Assembly (NCBI GenBank): GCA_021018995.1
Contig: CM037595.1
Location: forward strand, 91,772,491 to 91,836,490
Origin: Chloranthus sessilifolius
Taxonomy: Eukaryota; Streptophyta; Magnoliopsida; Chloranthales; Chloranthaceae
Reading direction: 5' to 3'
DNA: 64,000 nucleotides
Shown: positions 33,401 through 48,400 of the stretch, piece after piece
How positions within the stretch are numbered: the first letter of the stretch is position 1
Layout: every line of letters begins with the position of its first letter
Translations under genes and position numbers: made by a program
Notes under the pieces: model-generated
Told to the model about the DNA's origin: nothing
The model's input: only the letters and a program-made list of their open reading frames with translations
The model's database searches: none

Positions 33401-36400
33401 AAAAAAAAACTGTGTCAGCCAGTTGGGCTCTATGCACATATAACACACTAAAGGTTGGCTGTTAATAAACATGCTGAGAGGTTCATGTGTACACCAAGCA
33501 AGAATCTGGACCATACCAAGGCTAGAAGACAGAGTTACAAACTTTAATTGCTTCATTGCACAACTCATAAGTTGAACTATATGTTGGCATGTTGCTGCCA
33601 ACCATTACTTACTCCGCAAAGATTATTGGTTCACCAGAACAGCTGCTAATTGGGCATTCAACAGAAGAACCCAAGCATCATCTTCCTAGTAACCTAAAAT
33701 AGCTGCTCTATAGAAAGTTACAGGTGTTTGGGCATTTTTCAAAGACCGTCTAAATCGGAATTCCAGTAATTTGAATCTGACATATCATTCAAGTAGATAA
33801 CCATATACCCCAATCATGGGAAAAGCTAGTAAGAGCAAATAACAAAATCAGGTTTCAACCGACTTTGTGTCAGTAATGCTTAACAAGTAACATACATATT
33901 CCACGTGACGTAAATTATGTACCCATATTGTTAAACTGACTTGATATTGACCAAGTTTTAGTTGAAAAGTTTTCAGTTGCATTAAAAGTTATGTATTGTC
34001 TTTCCTGTTCCAATCCAAAACAACTTATACTTCGATTACTTCAATATTGTCCAAACAGGACTCCTCAATTATACTAAGGCAACCATCTATACATGATTAA
34101 CCTGAAGTAGAAATACTGGTCCTTTCACTTGGGTCCCATCAAATCTTTGCAATAAGAAGACAGAATCAATAAAATACTGTATTGACCAGTTATGTGCAGT
34201 GGCAGATCCATAATTACGAAAATAAATTCAATTTAACATCTGCAAAAATCGCCAACATTAATTACTAACGATAAGAGTTGATATGAAATAGGGGACATAA
34301 CTTGCAACTACAAACCTGAGTGGATGAGCTCAAATTAATTTTGGTCAATACTGCATCAACAGATGAAGACTCTCTATTGATTTGGCCTGGATCCAAACCC
34401 ATTCTACTTCTTTTCGATGACTGGATTACTCCTTTAGACTTGTGTGCCTCTGCAGCTTGTTCACACATCTGCAATATCGTGATGAGTTAGACTAAAGAGA
34501 CTTTACAGGGTGATGCAACAATCCTCAATTCCAAGTTCATTTCCAGCGGTAATCAGGGCCAGGAGTTTTTCCCTTGGATAAATGAGTTGGCCAATATGTT
34601 AAGGGCTTGTTTAGAGCTATGGAGTCACTTTCTCATGCATTCCAGAATATATTTTATCGGTTATGTATTCTGAACTTTGCAGAGCATATATATTCCATAG
34701 GTAACTTTTTGCCTCGTAACTAAAAAAAAATGATATAGCTACAATCATGAACATTTCAATTGATACTAATTTTATGATATATGGATATTGCATGCATCCC
34801 AAATGTCTTCTGTTCCTGCAAAAATAAGGGAGTGACTCTCCTTATTGCTTGCACACAGAGAGGGCCATGACCGCCTCGTTTGATATGAGACACACATCTT
34901 TGATAAATTCAAGAAGTCCAACTAGGAGCCCATCATTGGCACAACTTAACAACGAATCATACTTAGAGAGGATTAGAACCATCCTATATATACACTTTAA
35001 TCAACCATTAATAAAATACGCACAATGAGTCACTTTTGGGGGCCACTTCATTTCAATATATGAGTTCTTTGATAATTTGTATTGCTCAATAACATGTGCA
35101 ACATGGTCTAAATCAGGGTGGTCAAGGCTCGATCTGTAATGTAGTGTCACACCTCATTTGTCCCAAACATAAAGATATCCCCAATAATCAAAACAAAATT
35201 GTATCATCATCATCATCATCATCACATTATCCTCTCTATTAGGGGTTAGGTTTGCAAGTCCTATTTCTTTGCTCATTTCTGCTCAAGTCCGTGTAAAACA
35301 CTAATAGTCACAATTTGAAAACACTTCAGTGCATCTCTAGGTACCCTGGCCAAGTTTAATATGGCTGATGAGGATTTTTTTCTATTTCTCTTGATTGAAC
35401 ATGTTTTGAATTGCGTAAACTCTACTCACTGATAATCAAAGAAAGCCCACCCAAGTGAGATGAATCCCCGAATTATTGAACTGCTATTATCCTTACTCTC
35501 AAAAAAATTGTAAGATTCTTATATTTTGCTTCACATTATTAGGAGCAGGAGCTTGTAAACAGCAAAAAGGAACTCTGAAAGAGCCACATGTTGGAAAGCA
35601 CATACCTGAACTATAGGATCTAGTAAAGCAGTTATCACTGGATCAAAATCAGGCTTCTTCCCTGAAGCTGGGACCATCATGCTGTTGTAGTTGTCGATTA
35701 TTTCAAGCAGCACAGAAACACCTTCTCTTACTGCTGGTGGGGGGGACAGATCAACTGCAACCAGGGGAGGGTACCTTAAGAGTTTGTCTCCCCGAGTCTT
35801 CAGGATGTCAAAGAATGTTTGCTGAGCAGCATCCTTGATCAGCCAGAGTGTATTACAGAGAGCTGTTTCTCTTCCCAGCAAGTCTGAAATCTATGGAATT
35901 ATGATCATTTGGGGGTAAGAAAAATGAAACCTACATGGATATAAATGAGAGGGAAATGATTGTAACTTACAGTGTAACTGTAGAACTCCAGTGTATTACT
36001 AAGTTTATATGAGGTTATAAGACTAGGTTGAGACTGCAAAACTTGCTCAACTCTTACTTTAAAAGGCCGACATACTCCTTCGAATATTCTATCCAGTACA
36101 AATATCATGTCAGAGTCTGATTTAGTAGAATCACTGTCTGCGTTTTTGGAAAATCGGCGAGCAGTTGGTCCAGTATTTATTGTGGCATCTGGATCGAGTA
36201 GTACGAGTACAAGTTCTCTTTCAGTTGCCAAAGCCTTCTCAAAGCACAAGAACGGTTCATCAGTGTCAAAGAGAAGAAATAGTGAGCTCCAAAAAACAAG
36301 TTAAGGATTCAGACCTGATGCAGCCAACCCAACATGTCACCTACATAACGTAATGGATCATGGGCATGCACTTCAATGGGTCTAGGCAGTCCTCCAGGCC

Positions 36401-39400
36401 CTCCACGCGTAAGAGCACTGATAAACCGTCTAAACAATGCATTATGCCTCATATTTGCCACCTGATGATGAGCACAAAGAAGGTGATAATAAGATATTAT
36501 AACACTTAAAAAGAAATCCATCAACCACACCTTTGCGAGTACAAAAAATCTATTTGTTAACCAAATACCTCTTCTGCACAGTACTTAAAAAGAATAGGCC
36601 TTTCTTTCAGACAGCGAACAGCTGTTTTTAAAAGCTCACTGACTTCAGGATTATCATTATCACCTAGTCGCCTACATTCTGCTTGAACCCACCTGGAACA
36701 AGTGAAAGTGTTATATCTTCTCCCATGGCCAAACATCATGAAAAGAAAGCAATATTACAAAAAAGATTTTCTTTTGATAAGTATTACAAGATTTTAATTG
36801 CTCAAAAACCACATTTGAGAATGAGTGGTTTTTATCTGGCCATTAACTGAAATGGGATGACAAGACGGTGATACCGAAGTAATTATTAAGTAAATGCTGA
36901 TTCAGGTTTACACTTCTAAGATAGATGTCAAATATACACATTGGAGGTGGAATCTTTAAGCTTGTATGGTCATAATAAAAGACAACTTTTACAAGACAGC
37001 AAGACAGCTTGCCAGAATATTTGGATAAAAGATCAAGCAGTCAGACTTGAGACAACAAAGGAGTAGCAAAGATATTCTTGGACAATATAACTGAACCATT
37101 ATTCACTAATCGATTTGGTTAAAATTGTAATTAGCTAGGTAGAAGTTAATAGATTCAACCAAGAAGGGAAAATTACTAAAAGGGTATTATGATTTATGAA
37201 AATTACCTAAAACAAGTTATAAAACAAGTTATTTCTAAAAAAAAGTGGAACAGATACTGGCAACCTGGAAAGGAAAATCCTTATCTAACGACGGTCGATT
37301 TTCATTAAATCGGTCCTAGCAGAATATCCCAATTTACTATATGTCTGTTTTCCAAGTCCCAGCTAGCATTGCGCAAAAATTAGAGAAGTTGGTGAGAGTT
37401 ACTGTCTGTCTAAATAAAGTGGGGAAGAGGCTTGGGTGAAAGTATATTTAGGCAATGAATACAGCTCTTATCGGTAAATGGCTATGGCATAATGGCGATG
37501 AGGCTGAATCCCTTTGGGCCTCTCAAATCAGCAGCAAATATAGGATTAGCATAGATGGTTGGTAGATCCATCAAACTCCAAATCAGGCCGGCTCGGATTG
37601 GTGGAGGAGTCTCTGTATAACTGTGAGCAACTTCTACAAAAATATGAAATTTGAACTGGGAGAGAGTACTAAAGTAAGGTTCTCGACTGATCTTTGGCTA
37701 GGCCAAGAAACTTCTGTGCTTAGGTTCCATAGGCTTTTGAGAATTCCTGTTAGACAAGCATATCAATGTTGTGGAGTATGTAGAACAATCAGTCACAACC
37801 AGAAATGGTCGATTCAATTCCATCATAACTTTAAAGAGGAGGAAATAGGTTTATCTTGTATGTGGCCCTATGGCAGTATAGTGGATGTTCTTTCCCACTA
37901 AGCCTTTTGTTTGCTTTCATTTGGTTATTTGTGTGTTGATTGTGGATGTTCTTTCCCATAATGGAGCTGAAATCTACGGTTTCTCTTGGATCATCTCATG
38001 CTATCGTCTTCATTGATGCTTCAGCCAAGCCTAAACTTAATTTAGCAGCTCTACAGGCTGAGCTTGCTTATCTACGTGGACATCTTCATGTTTCTCAATC
38101 TACTCCGCCTCCTGCGCCAGGTACCTCATCCATCTACTCTGTGGCTATGTCCATTCCACCATCATCCTCATCTCCCTAGATCATTATTTTGGGAGCATAT
38201 GATCATGTCTGGTGAGTTCCCTTTATTCTCCTTTGTTTCTCCATTATCTACTCCTAGGCAAGTGTGTATAGCTGATGATTCTATTATCCCTATCACTAGT
38301 CAGGGTAAGGATCCCCTATCATCTGATTTATTTCTTTCAAATGTTATGCATGCTTCAAATCTTAAAGCTAATCTCTTATTTGTCAGTAGTCTTACCAAGT
38401 CCTTAAATTATTCCATAACCTTTTTTCCTTATCATTGCATTTTATAGGACCTGACTACGAGGAAAATTTCTGGCATGGCGTTCGAGCATGGTGGCTTATA
38501 CTATTTTGGCTCTGAGAGACCTCCGGCTGCTTCTACTTTGTCTTCCTTTCCAGCTACTTTGAGTAGCAGGACTTTAGATCACTTTAGATCTTTGGCCTGC
38601 TCATCTGGGGCACAGCAACTTGCAAAGTTTGGGTCTTCTCTTTCCAAAATTTAAAGATAGCTTCTAATGGTTTTAAATTCCAATGTGAAACTTGTCAGCT
38701 TTGACAGCATAGTAGATCCTCTTTCATTTCACATCCTACTCGTAGCGAATCTTTGTTTGATCTTATACATAGTGATGTATGGAGACCTGCTCCTTTACCT
38801 TCGATTGAAGGCTATAGATATAATGTGACTTTTATTGATGACCATTCTCGATGCTCCTGGGTGTACTAACTGGAATCTAAAGATGAGTTACTCAACACCT
38901 ATATCATCTTCTCTGCCATGATTCATACTCAGTTTGGGAAGACCATTAAGGTTCTTCGCTCTGATAATGGTGGTGAGTACGTGTCTTCAACATTTCAGGA
39001 CCATCACAACAAGGCTGAAACCTTACAAAAATTTACGTGCCCTTATCCTCCTCAACAAAATGGTGTTGTAGAACGAAAGAATAAGCACCTCATGGAAATG
39101 ACTAGTTCACTTCTTTGTGGCATGCAAGCTCCTAAATCTTTCCGGTCCATGGCTTCGCTTACTACTACATTTCTCATAAATCGTACACCCACGCACATTT
39201 TGAATGGTCAAACTCCTATGCATATCTTGCAGCCCAGAGTCCCCTTATTTTCTATGAGCCTCGTATCTTTGTATGCACTTGTTTTGTTCATGATCTTTGC
39301 ATCCAAAGGCAAAAGTTGGATGATAAGGCTATTCGGTGCATTTTTGTAGGATATTCTGATATGTCAAAAGGTTACAGTTGTTATGATCCCAAGACTAGAA

Positions 39401-42400
39401 AATTATTCACTACTATAAATGTGTGTTTCTTTGAGGATATTCCGTATTTCTCTCCTCAGACGTCCAATCTTGAGGTACCTACTATGGCCTTTCGATCTCT
39501 ACTGAGCCCATATAGAGTATTCCTACTGAGTCGACTCCCTCTCCTACAGAGCCTACCCCTGATGATCAGTTGCCTATTCGTCTCACATATCAGCGCCACA
39601 GTGGAATATGCTTCATGCATCTGCACCATTGCCAGATGTTCCATTAGAGTCAGCGCCCTCAGGTATACCTGCACCCACTTCTACTTTGCATTCGCCCGTT
39701 GTTATTAATATTGTTCCCTTTACTACTGATGATCTTGATCTTCCTATTGATCATTGTAAGGGTAAGAGAAGGTGTGTCACTCATTACGTATTGCTCAATA
39801 TGTCTCTTATTAGGGCCTTTCTCACTCTTATCATACTGCCTTGAAAGAGCTTCTAGTGTCTATTTCTCTTTCTTTCAAGAAGCTCTAAAGAATCCCTTAT
39901 GGATAGTAGCTATGACCGAGGAAATGGCTGCTCTTGAGTGGAATAGGACCTGGGAACTTGTTGATCATCCACTAGACACACATATAGTTGGATGCCGATG
40001 GGTTTTGCTTTGAAATATCATAGTGATGATAAAATTGACAAATATAAGGCTCAGTTGGTTGAAAAGGGGTTTACTCAAGTTTGTGACTTGGACTATAAAA
40101 CTACATTTGCTCCTATTGCGAAGCTTACATTTGTTTGTGTTCTTATTTCTCTTGTTGCACATCATCATTGGCCTCTTTTTCAGCTTGATGTGAAGAATGC
40201 ATTTCTTCAAGGGAACTAGGAAGAAGAGATCCATATGTCACCCCCTCCTAGCTATCAACTTAAGGGGCAGTATTCGGGAAAAGTTTGTCGGCTTCTCAAA
40301 TCTATTTATGGATTGAAGCAATCTCTCAGGGCTTGGTTCCACCACTTCAATACCGTTATTCTCACCATGGGCTTTACAAGGTGTCACTCTGATCACACAT
40401 GCTTCATTCACACTAGTACTATTGGGCTGAGGATTACCCTGATTGTTTATGTTGATGATATCATCATCACAGGGGATGATGTGGCATTTATAGCTCATGT
40501 GAAGGCTGGTCTCCAAAAAGCCTTTGATGTAAAAGATTTGGGCCTTCTTCGGTCTTTTTAGGTATTGAGATTGCGAGATTTGATCGTGGAATTTCTCGCG
40601 CACAGAGAAGATATTCTCTTGAGCTATTGAGGGATACTGACATACTTGGATGCTATATCTCCTATGGATCCTAAACATGACCTATATGCTGATGTTGGAG
40701 ATCTTCTACTTAATCCCTCTGAGTATCAGTGACTTGTTGGAAGGCTTATCTACCTTACCAACACTTGGAACCTGGCATTTGTCGTTTCGTTGGTGGTCCA
40801 GTTTATGCATGCTCCTGGGGCTACTCATATGGTTGTTGTTCATCAGATTCTCCGCTACATTAAAGTCTCCCTTGGTTGTGGTCTCTTTTATAGTGATCTT
40901 GGTCATCTTCATCTTAGTTGTTGCACTGATGCGGATGATGCTAAAGCTTCGACTGATTGTAGATCCACCTTGGGGTATTGTACCTTCCTTGGAGGCAACC
41001 TTGTGGTGTGGAAAAGTAAAGAAGTAGGATGTGGTATCCAAGTCTAGTGCTGAATTTGAGAACCGAGTGATGGCTCATGGGACTTGTGAGCTTCTTTGGT
41101 TGCGCTCTTTGCTTACTAAGATTGGTTTTTCCTCCTCTTCCTATGCCTCTCCATTGTGAGAACCAAGCGGATATTGACATTGCTAAAGACTTGGTTCTTC
41201 ATGAGCGAGCCAAACATATTGAGGTTGATATTCATTTCATTCATTAGAAGATTCAAGCTGGCCTTATAGAGACTCCCAAAGTCACGTCTTCTCACCAACT
41301 AGCCGATGTTTTTACGAAAGCCCTTGGTCCTTCCTCTCTTCAGGATATTCTTGTCAAGTTGGGCATGATCAATATCTATGCACCAGGTTGAGGGGGAGTA
41401 TTGGTGTGTATTGGGTGTGTGAGTAGGCGGTCACTTATGGTGTGCGTGTAATAATTCTGAGTGTGCATACTATATACTGTTCTTTTAGTATATAGGCTTG
41501 TTGGGGGTCTCTCCAACTCCCAATAAGACAATTCTATTCTCTAACCCTCTTCTCTCGCTTCTTCTTCCTCTCTCTATAAACCCAAAATCCTAAAAGTCCA
41601 GTGAAACCTCATATAGACAATATCCAAATATGGGGTCCCTGGTAAAAAAGGTTGTTTTCTGTAAATCCTACTGCACTATAACTAAGAGGCCTTATGACAC
41701 GAGTGGACCTACATCTGGAAGTTAGCAATCCCAATGAAGATAAAAGTGTTCCTATTGTGCCCCTATGGAATAGGATCCTGGCAGTGGGAATCTTAACAAC
41801 CATGAGAAAACTTTCGATGATTTCTGCAGTATATTTAGGCAGCAGAATGTGAATCTGGATCATTCGTTCAGCTCTTATATTTTCTCCAACAAAGTATGGG
41901 AGTCCATCTTCCGGTACCTGGGGGATGGGCGTTTGCTGAATTTAGCTGATAGCTGATTGTTAAATGTGCCAGTGATCTATGTGTTTGTGAACAAAACCAG
42001 GGAGAATATTTATATGCCTGCTTTTAGCTGGGCCAGGAGAAGAGTGCCTCACACCAGCAGATTGTATGGGCAATGACAAAACAAATTTGCAACTGGGCGC
42101 TACACAGTTCAGTGGCAAGGATATCTGAGGTTAAAGGGAAAGGGGGGGGGGGGGGTGGGTGGGTTGTGTGACCCTTGTCCTTCTACCATTTTTTTGACTG
42201 GGATTCCCATTTCCCCTTTTGTTATATTTCTGTTTTTTGGCATCTGGCTGCCCAAGTATCTCACTGGGCACCAGAATCTTCACTGCTGTACTTCTTTTTT
42301 CACTAATGAATTTACAGCATCTTAACATCCCCCTCCCCCCCCCAAAAAAAAGACATTCTCCTTGTACTCCATTTTTTGGTTCAACATTTCTTTCATTTTG

Positions 42401-45400
42401 AGAAAAGTCCCTCCCTCACATTTATTTAGAACCAAGTCTTGGAATTCCTCCAAAACAGTCATATGATCCAAGCCTTCAGGCCCATTACCATTTTCAGGGT
42501 TTCCCTACCTCCAAAGCAAAGGCAGCTTTTTAAGGCTGAAATGATAAGGTTATACTCTCTCCATCATAAGCATCAGAACTTCAGAAGAACATATTGTCTC
42601 CCTTTCACTTCTAATTTTTTCTTCAAAAAAATCTCATGCCAGTAGTCATTACATCAATTTTCACTAGCTGACCCAACTTTGAGCAATTCAAGCAACCCAT
42701 TTTCAAGCAAATCGCCTAAAAAACAGTGGATCAGAAACACTGAATCTGAAACCGACTATTTTTTCTCATTAATTTTGAACAACGGGGAATCGATACCCTC
42801 CGACATAACACAACACCTAATAAACCATCAAATGAACTTAGCGGATACCTAATAAACCATCAAATGAACTTAATGGATAGAGTAAAATTTTCTGAAACAT
42901 TTGAGATTTCATTGAAGTAGATCCGAGAGAGAAAAAGAGAGGATAGCCTTAAGTTAAAAAGAGAGAAGACTAGGGTTAGAAAAGATTAGTGTCAGAAGAA
43001 GGGGAGAAGGAGAAGGAAGAAAGTAAAGTAAAAGAAATGGGAGAAATTAGGGTTGTGATTTAGATAGATTCATAACTTTATTATTATATATACTACTTAC
43101 AAAGGAATCTCATGTACATCACTCACACACATATATGTCCTACACTGACTAAAGACACACCCAACTAACACTGTAGACACAAGAACACTACCCCTCAAGT
43201 TGGGGCATTGATATCTATCATGGTGAACTAGGAGGCATGGATCAAAATTTCGTCCGATACGTATCGGTATTGGACCTGAACGATACGGTACATTCAAAGT
43301 GCCGTATCGTTCATGTATATGAAAAGTACTGAACGATACATTCAATGTATCGTTCAGTATCGTCTGGTACCGATACGTATCGTCCGATACGTATCGGTTT
43401 TGAGCTCGAACGATACGTATCGGAATGATGAAATTTTGACCCTTGCTTGGAGGTGATGTCATATAACTGATTTCTTCCCAAAGCTTTAGTGGGTATATCA
43501 CCCAACTGATCTTGTGAGCTAACCTGCGGTGTACAAAATTCATTTGACTCAATTTTTTTCTTATATAACATCACAATTCACTTCAATATGCATGGTTCCT
43601 TTGGGGGTCCAGAGGATTTTCTGCGATGTGACAGTGTCCACATCTCCATAGAGTGTCATGGGGAGCTTTATATTGATTCCAATATCTAGCAAAACGAATC
43701 TGAGCCATATCCCTTCATGAGCACCTTGGGACATGGCTATCTAATCTCCTTCTGCACTAGAGTTTGAAACAACATTTTTTATACTTTGTCATGTGACTAA
43801 ATTCTTACCAAGGAAGGTGCAGTAGTAGCTAGAAGTGGATCTCCTATCACTTAGAGATGTAGCCCAATCAGCACCCATAAAAACCTCAATATCAAAATGC
43901 CCAATTTTACTGTAGAGCAATGTTCTTAAAGTCGTTGGGTGGATGTTAGGGAGGAAGTCATTGGGCGGTGCCCAGCCGGGCGCCCCAAGATCCAGGCGGT
44001 CCCGAAGTATATATGTATATATATACATACATATAGTGATATACATACTTTATTTGAACATAAATGTATATAACATTCAGATCCACTTATAGGCTCATCA
44101 ATCAGATAATTCAAATCCCCTTATAGGTTGTTTCATTTGGCTAAAAAATGTTTCAATGATAGATTGCCACTTGAACAATTTAAATTGATCACAAATGTTC
44201 ACCACGTGGCATAATGATAACCACACTTCAATAGCATGAGATTAAAAGTCTTAACTTTAGTCGTATAAGGTCATTTCAACACCATTCTGGTGTTTAAATG
44301 TCAGCCAGAAGCCATTATCCCCAGGCAATAAAGGCTTTAAAGTTTAAGGGTCATTCACGGGTCGGGTTGGGTGGTGGACAATAAAAATAATGGCATATGC
44401 CCGATCCTTTGATAACTCCATATGACCAGATAAAAATCGATTGATTTACAAATCGACCAACCCCACCTTGCCTTTAAAATGCCCAGGCGGGCTCCCACTC
44501 GAGTAGATGCCCTAGACCCATGTTCGAGAAGACGCTTGTAGGCTAAATCCAGTAAGGGCCCGAATCACGCAGCCGCTCACGACCGCCTTTAAGAACAATG
44601 TTGTAGAGTTAGCCTCTCCCTGGTCTGCCTTTCAGGTATCTCAGCATTCTATACACGGCATCTAAGCGAATAGTCCTTAGCGCACGCATATGTTGGTTCA
44701 CCACGCTAACGACATAACCAATATATGGATGTGTCATAGTAAGATAAATAAGTTTTCCCACAAAACCGATGGTACATCCCAGTGTGTCAAGAGTTCACCA
44801 TCTTCTCCACTAATTCAATAATTTTGCTCCGTCTGAGTTACTACAGGTTTACATCCCAGTGTGTCAATTTGTTTCAGAACATTGAGTGCATACTTCCATT
44901 GGGACAGAGCTATCCCTTTCCTTGATCTTGTCACGTCAATGCCTAAAAAAACACTTGAGTGGGCACAAGTCTTTCATATAAAAAACTTGACTCAAGTAAA
45001 ATTTTAGCTTCATTATCTCTTCATTGTCACCTCCTTTAACAAACATGGCCTCTGCATACACACTCAATCATGTGAAGTGTTGTATAGTCATAATGGCTCC
45101 TTTGATATTCAAACTTCATAACAACATACTAAATTTTCTCAACCAAGCTGATGCGGGATGCCAAGATCAAAAGCCGTAGGTTCGAGCCGCAACAGATTCT
45201 CCAGCCAAGAATAAGCGGAGCGAAAACCAGAACTAGGTGTAAAGACGACAATTCGGGAAAAGAGATCGAAAATTTCGATTGATCGAAACCCTATTTTGAT
45301 CGATCGAATGTTAACGGCGATATTTTATGTACATGAGAATTTCGATTGAACGATTTTCAATTTCGATCGATCAAAATTGCGATCGAACGAAATTCAATTT

Positions 45401-48400
45401 CGATCAAACGATTTTCAATTTCGATCGATCGAAATTGCGATAGAACGAAATTCAATTTCGATCGAACGATTTTCAATTTTGATCGATCGAAATTGCGATC
45501 GAATGAAATTCAATTTCGATAAATCGATTTTCAATTTCAATCGATCGAAATCGCGCCGAGTTGTTTTAGTTGCTTTAAACTTCTAAACTCGAACTTTAAG
45601 CTTTAGGGGTTTAATTGTCTTTTAGTTAATATTCGTTTTAGGGTTTTCTTTTATTGTAAGACCCCTATATAAGGTCTTTAAACAATGTAATTAGGGAGTT
45701 TTTTTTTATTAATGAAAAGAGAGTTGCTTCTGTGCAAACCCTAGAGAGCTTGTAAAGAGTTTTCAACCGAGGGAGTGAATCCTTCAAACTTTGAGGAGTG
45801 AGCAATCGTTTCTCATGCGACTTGGTACGAAGCCGACGTACAGCCGTGGTGTGAAGCCTTGGAATCTATCATTTTATTTTATCTTTCTCTAGTTGTTGTC
45901 AGGTAATATCTTCCCTATATCCTTTGATAAAAGAACAAAAATCTCAAAATCCTCGAGGAGTCAAGATCCGATATTGCAATTATCGCTTGATACCCTAAAC
46001 TAAAACGAATTTTGAGTTCCTTCATCGAAGCCATTTTTCTAGATCGGGAAAATTTTCACGCATGCAGACGCCAAACGGATTAATCTAACTTGTTTTTATT
46101 AATTTCATTGAATTACTTTTATGTGTTGCTTGATTTTGGATATTTCTACTATTCAATTCATTTTAAAAGTTAATCCCAAATTCGCACATTAGGATTTAGC
46201 GTTTGTCCCGCGCCACAAGCCCTAGGAGATTATTCTAACTCATAGATGGTCTTCTTCAATTTACAAACTTTGCTTCTCTCCCTAAAGAAAAAACTCGGTG
46301 GAAGATCCATGCACATCTCTTCTTTCAAATCACCATCCAAGAAGGCATTTTTACATCCAACTTATATATCGGTTAATTATTATATGAAGTAAGTGAAATA
46401 AGCACCTGAATATGGTTCGACTTAGCCACGTACTAATGAGTCTTGATAATCAATGCCACGTATTTGAGTAAACCCTTTTGCGACGAGTCTGGCATTGTCC
46501 CTTTTTATAGATCCATCTGGTCGGTACTTAGCCATATACACCCACTTACATCCTACCACCTTCTACCCTTTGAAGAAGGCCGAGTAGGAGAGAGCTCTCT
46601 TCGCGCGCGCCTGTGTTATAAGGATAGGCGCAGGAGCAAGAGCATTAAAAAATTCAATGGGTTGCGTAGGGAAAAGCATAGTCACCTCCCATGCATTGTT
46701 TTATCCCAAGGCTTTCATTTCCTATAGCATAGCATCCTCCCACTATTAGCTGAGATAGAGCATAAAAACACTAGTAGGAAAACAAAAAAAAAAGTTTAAT
46801 GAAGAAATAATATAATTGTTATGTTGAATAAGTTTGATATGACACAAACTTACAGATGGCATGATGAGTATTAGACCTAGAAGCTTTACATAGGGCAATA
46901 GGAAGGTCTAGATCATTTGGTAGAGAAGGATCACTACTTGGTGAACTTGTTTCGAGAGAAGGAACTTGATCTGTAGTCTGAGAAGGAGAGGTCCAAACTT
47001 GTTAAAAGTGTTTTTTTTTAGTAACAACCTCTCTTTAACATCCACTTGGGATCTCTCCATTCTCTACTTCAATTTCAACATTAATATCAACATCATTCGA
47101 GAGATATGGCAACACTGGCATAGTGCTCTCTTCCTCAAAACTCTCCCCTTAAAGAGGAAACTTTGTAGGAAAATCAAATGGAGTGGACTCAAAAAAGGTG
47201 ACATCCATAGTAAAACATTTTTCCAGAGATAAGATCATAACTTTTATATCCTTTTTGAGTGAGATGATAACCAATGACGAAACATTTGATAGCTTTTGAA
47301 GAGAATATATTGAAATGATGGAATATGAGAAAAGGGGGGGAGAGAGAGAGAGAGACCTACATACATGAGGATGGACAGAGAAGAGACGATTTTGAGGACA
47401 AAACTTGTAGGGACACTTACCCTCAAGCATAGGAGTAGGCCATGGGTCAACATATCGTCCACCGACAAGTATCGTCTGATACGTATCGGCTTTGGACCTC
47501 ACCGATACGGTACATTCAAGGTACTGTATCGGTGCCTCCCATACAAAATCCTAATATTCTGGACGATACATTGGAATGTATCGTCCGGAACCAATACGTA
47601 TCGGATGATACGTATCGGTTTTGGGGTTAGACGATACGTACCGTTTTTCCGAATTTTTAACCCATGGAGTAGGCATTCGTCTAATGAGAATATGACAGAA
47701 AGAACGACATCACCCAATAAACATTTAACAACATGCATATCAAGTAATAAAGCACGAGAACTTTCACTAAATGATAGAGTTTTCCTTTCAATCACCCCAT
47801 TTTGTTGTGGGGTGTAGGGAAAGTGGTTTGCCATTTAATTCCATGAATGCGAATGTAGAACTGAAAATGTTTAGAAAAATACTCCACCATTATCAAATCT
47901 GAAAACTTCACTCTGGCATGGGATTGAGTTTAGACAAACTTGTCCAAAACAGGACAAACTGAAGCAACTTCATCCTTGAATTTCAAGGAATACAGCATGG
48001 TAAAACATGTGATCGGGGATGGCCCCCAAATATGTGATAGGGGATGGCCCCCAAATATAACAATGCACAATGTGAAAGGGAGTGCTACTCTTGTTACTAC
48101 TATCACGATATAATATCCTACAATATGTGTCCATCTGACACACATCACATTCACACTTGGAAATACCAATCAAGCTAAGTTGTTGAGAAACAAAAGACGC
48201 AAACATTTTAGGGGACGATGACCAAAAAAATATGTAATAGTCGAACATCCACAATGGGCCAAGAATCAACATCTGTGTCGGTCTCTGGATGTGATGATCC
48301 TCAAATAAATATAATCCTCTCTCTTCACGACCACGATCAAGCACCTTCTCTGTTGACAAGTCTTCAAAGACACAATGAGAAGACGCCACACTGCAATTAA

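Larger units (their letters stand above)
27459..34315 (-). other. COG6: COG6 intron of 6857 bp
   Basis: Bounded by CAG/GTTTGTAG at 34315 and TGGATACAG at 27459. It holds two LINE 3' fragments (28170..29250 and 29443..30310), a three-copy tandem repeat (31018..31870), a degenerate zinc-finger-like fragment and a LINE ORF1 fragment (to 33366). All coding relics run antisense to COG6. 30311..31017 and 33367..34315 show nothing recognisable. Confidence 0.88.
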
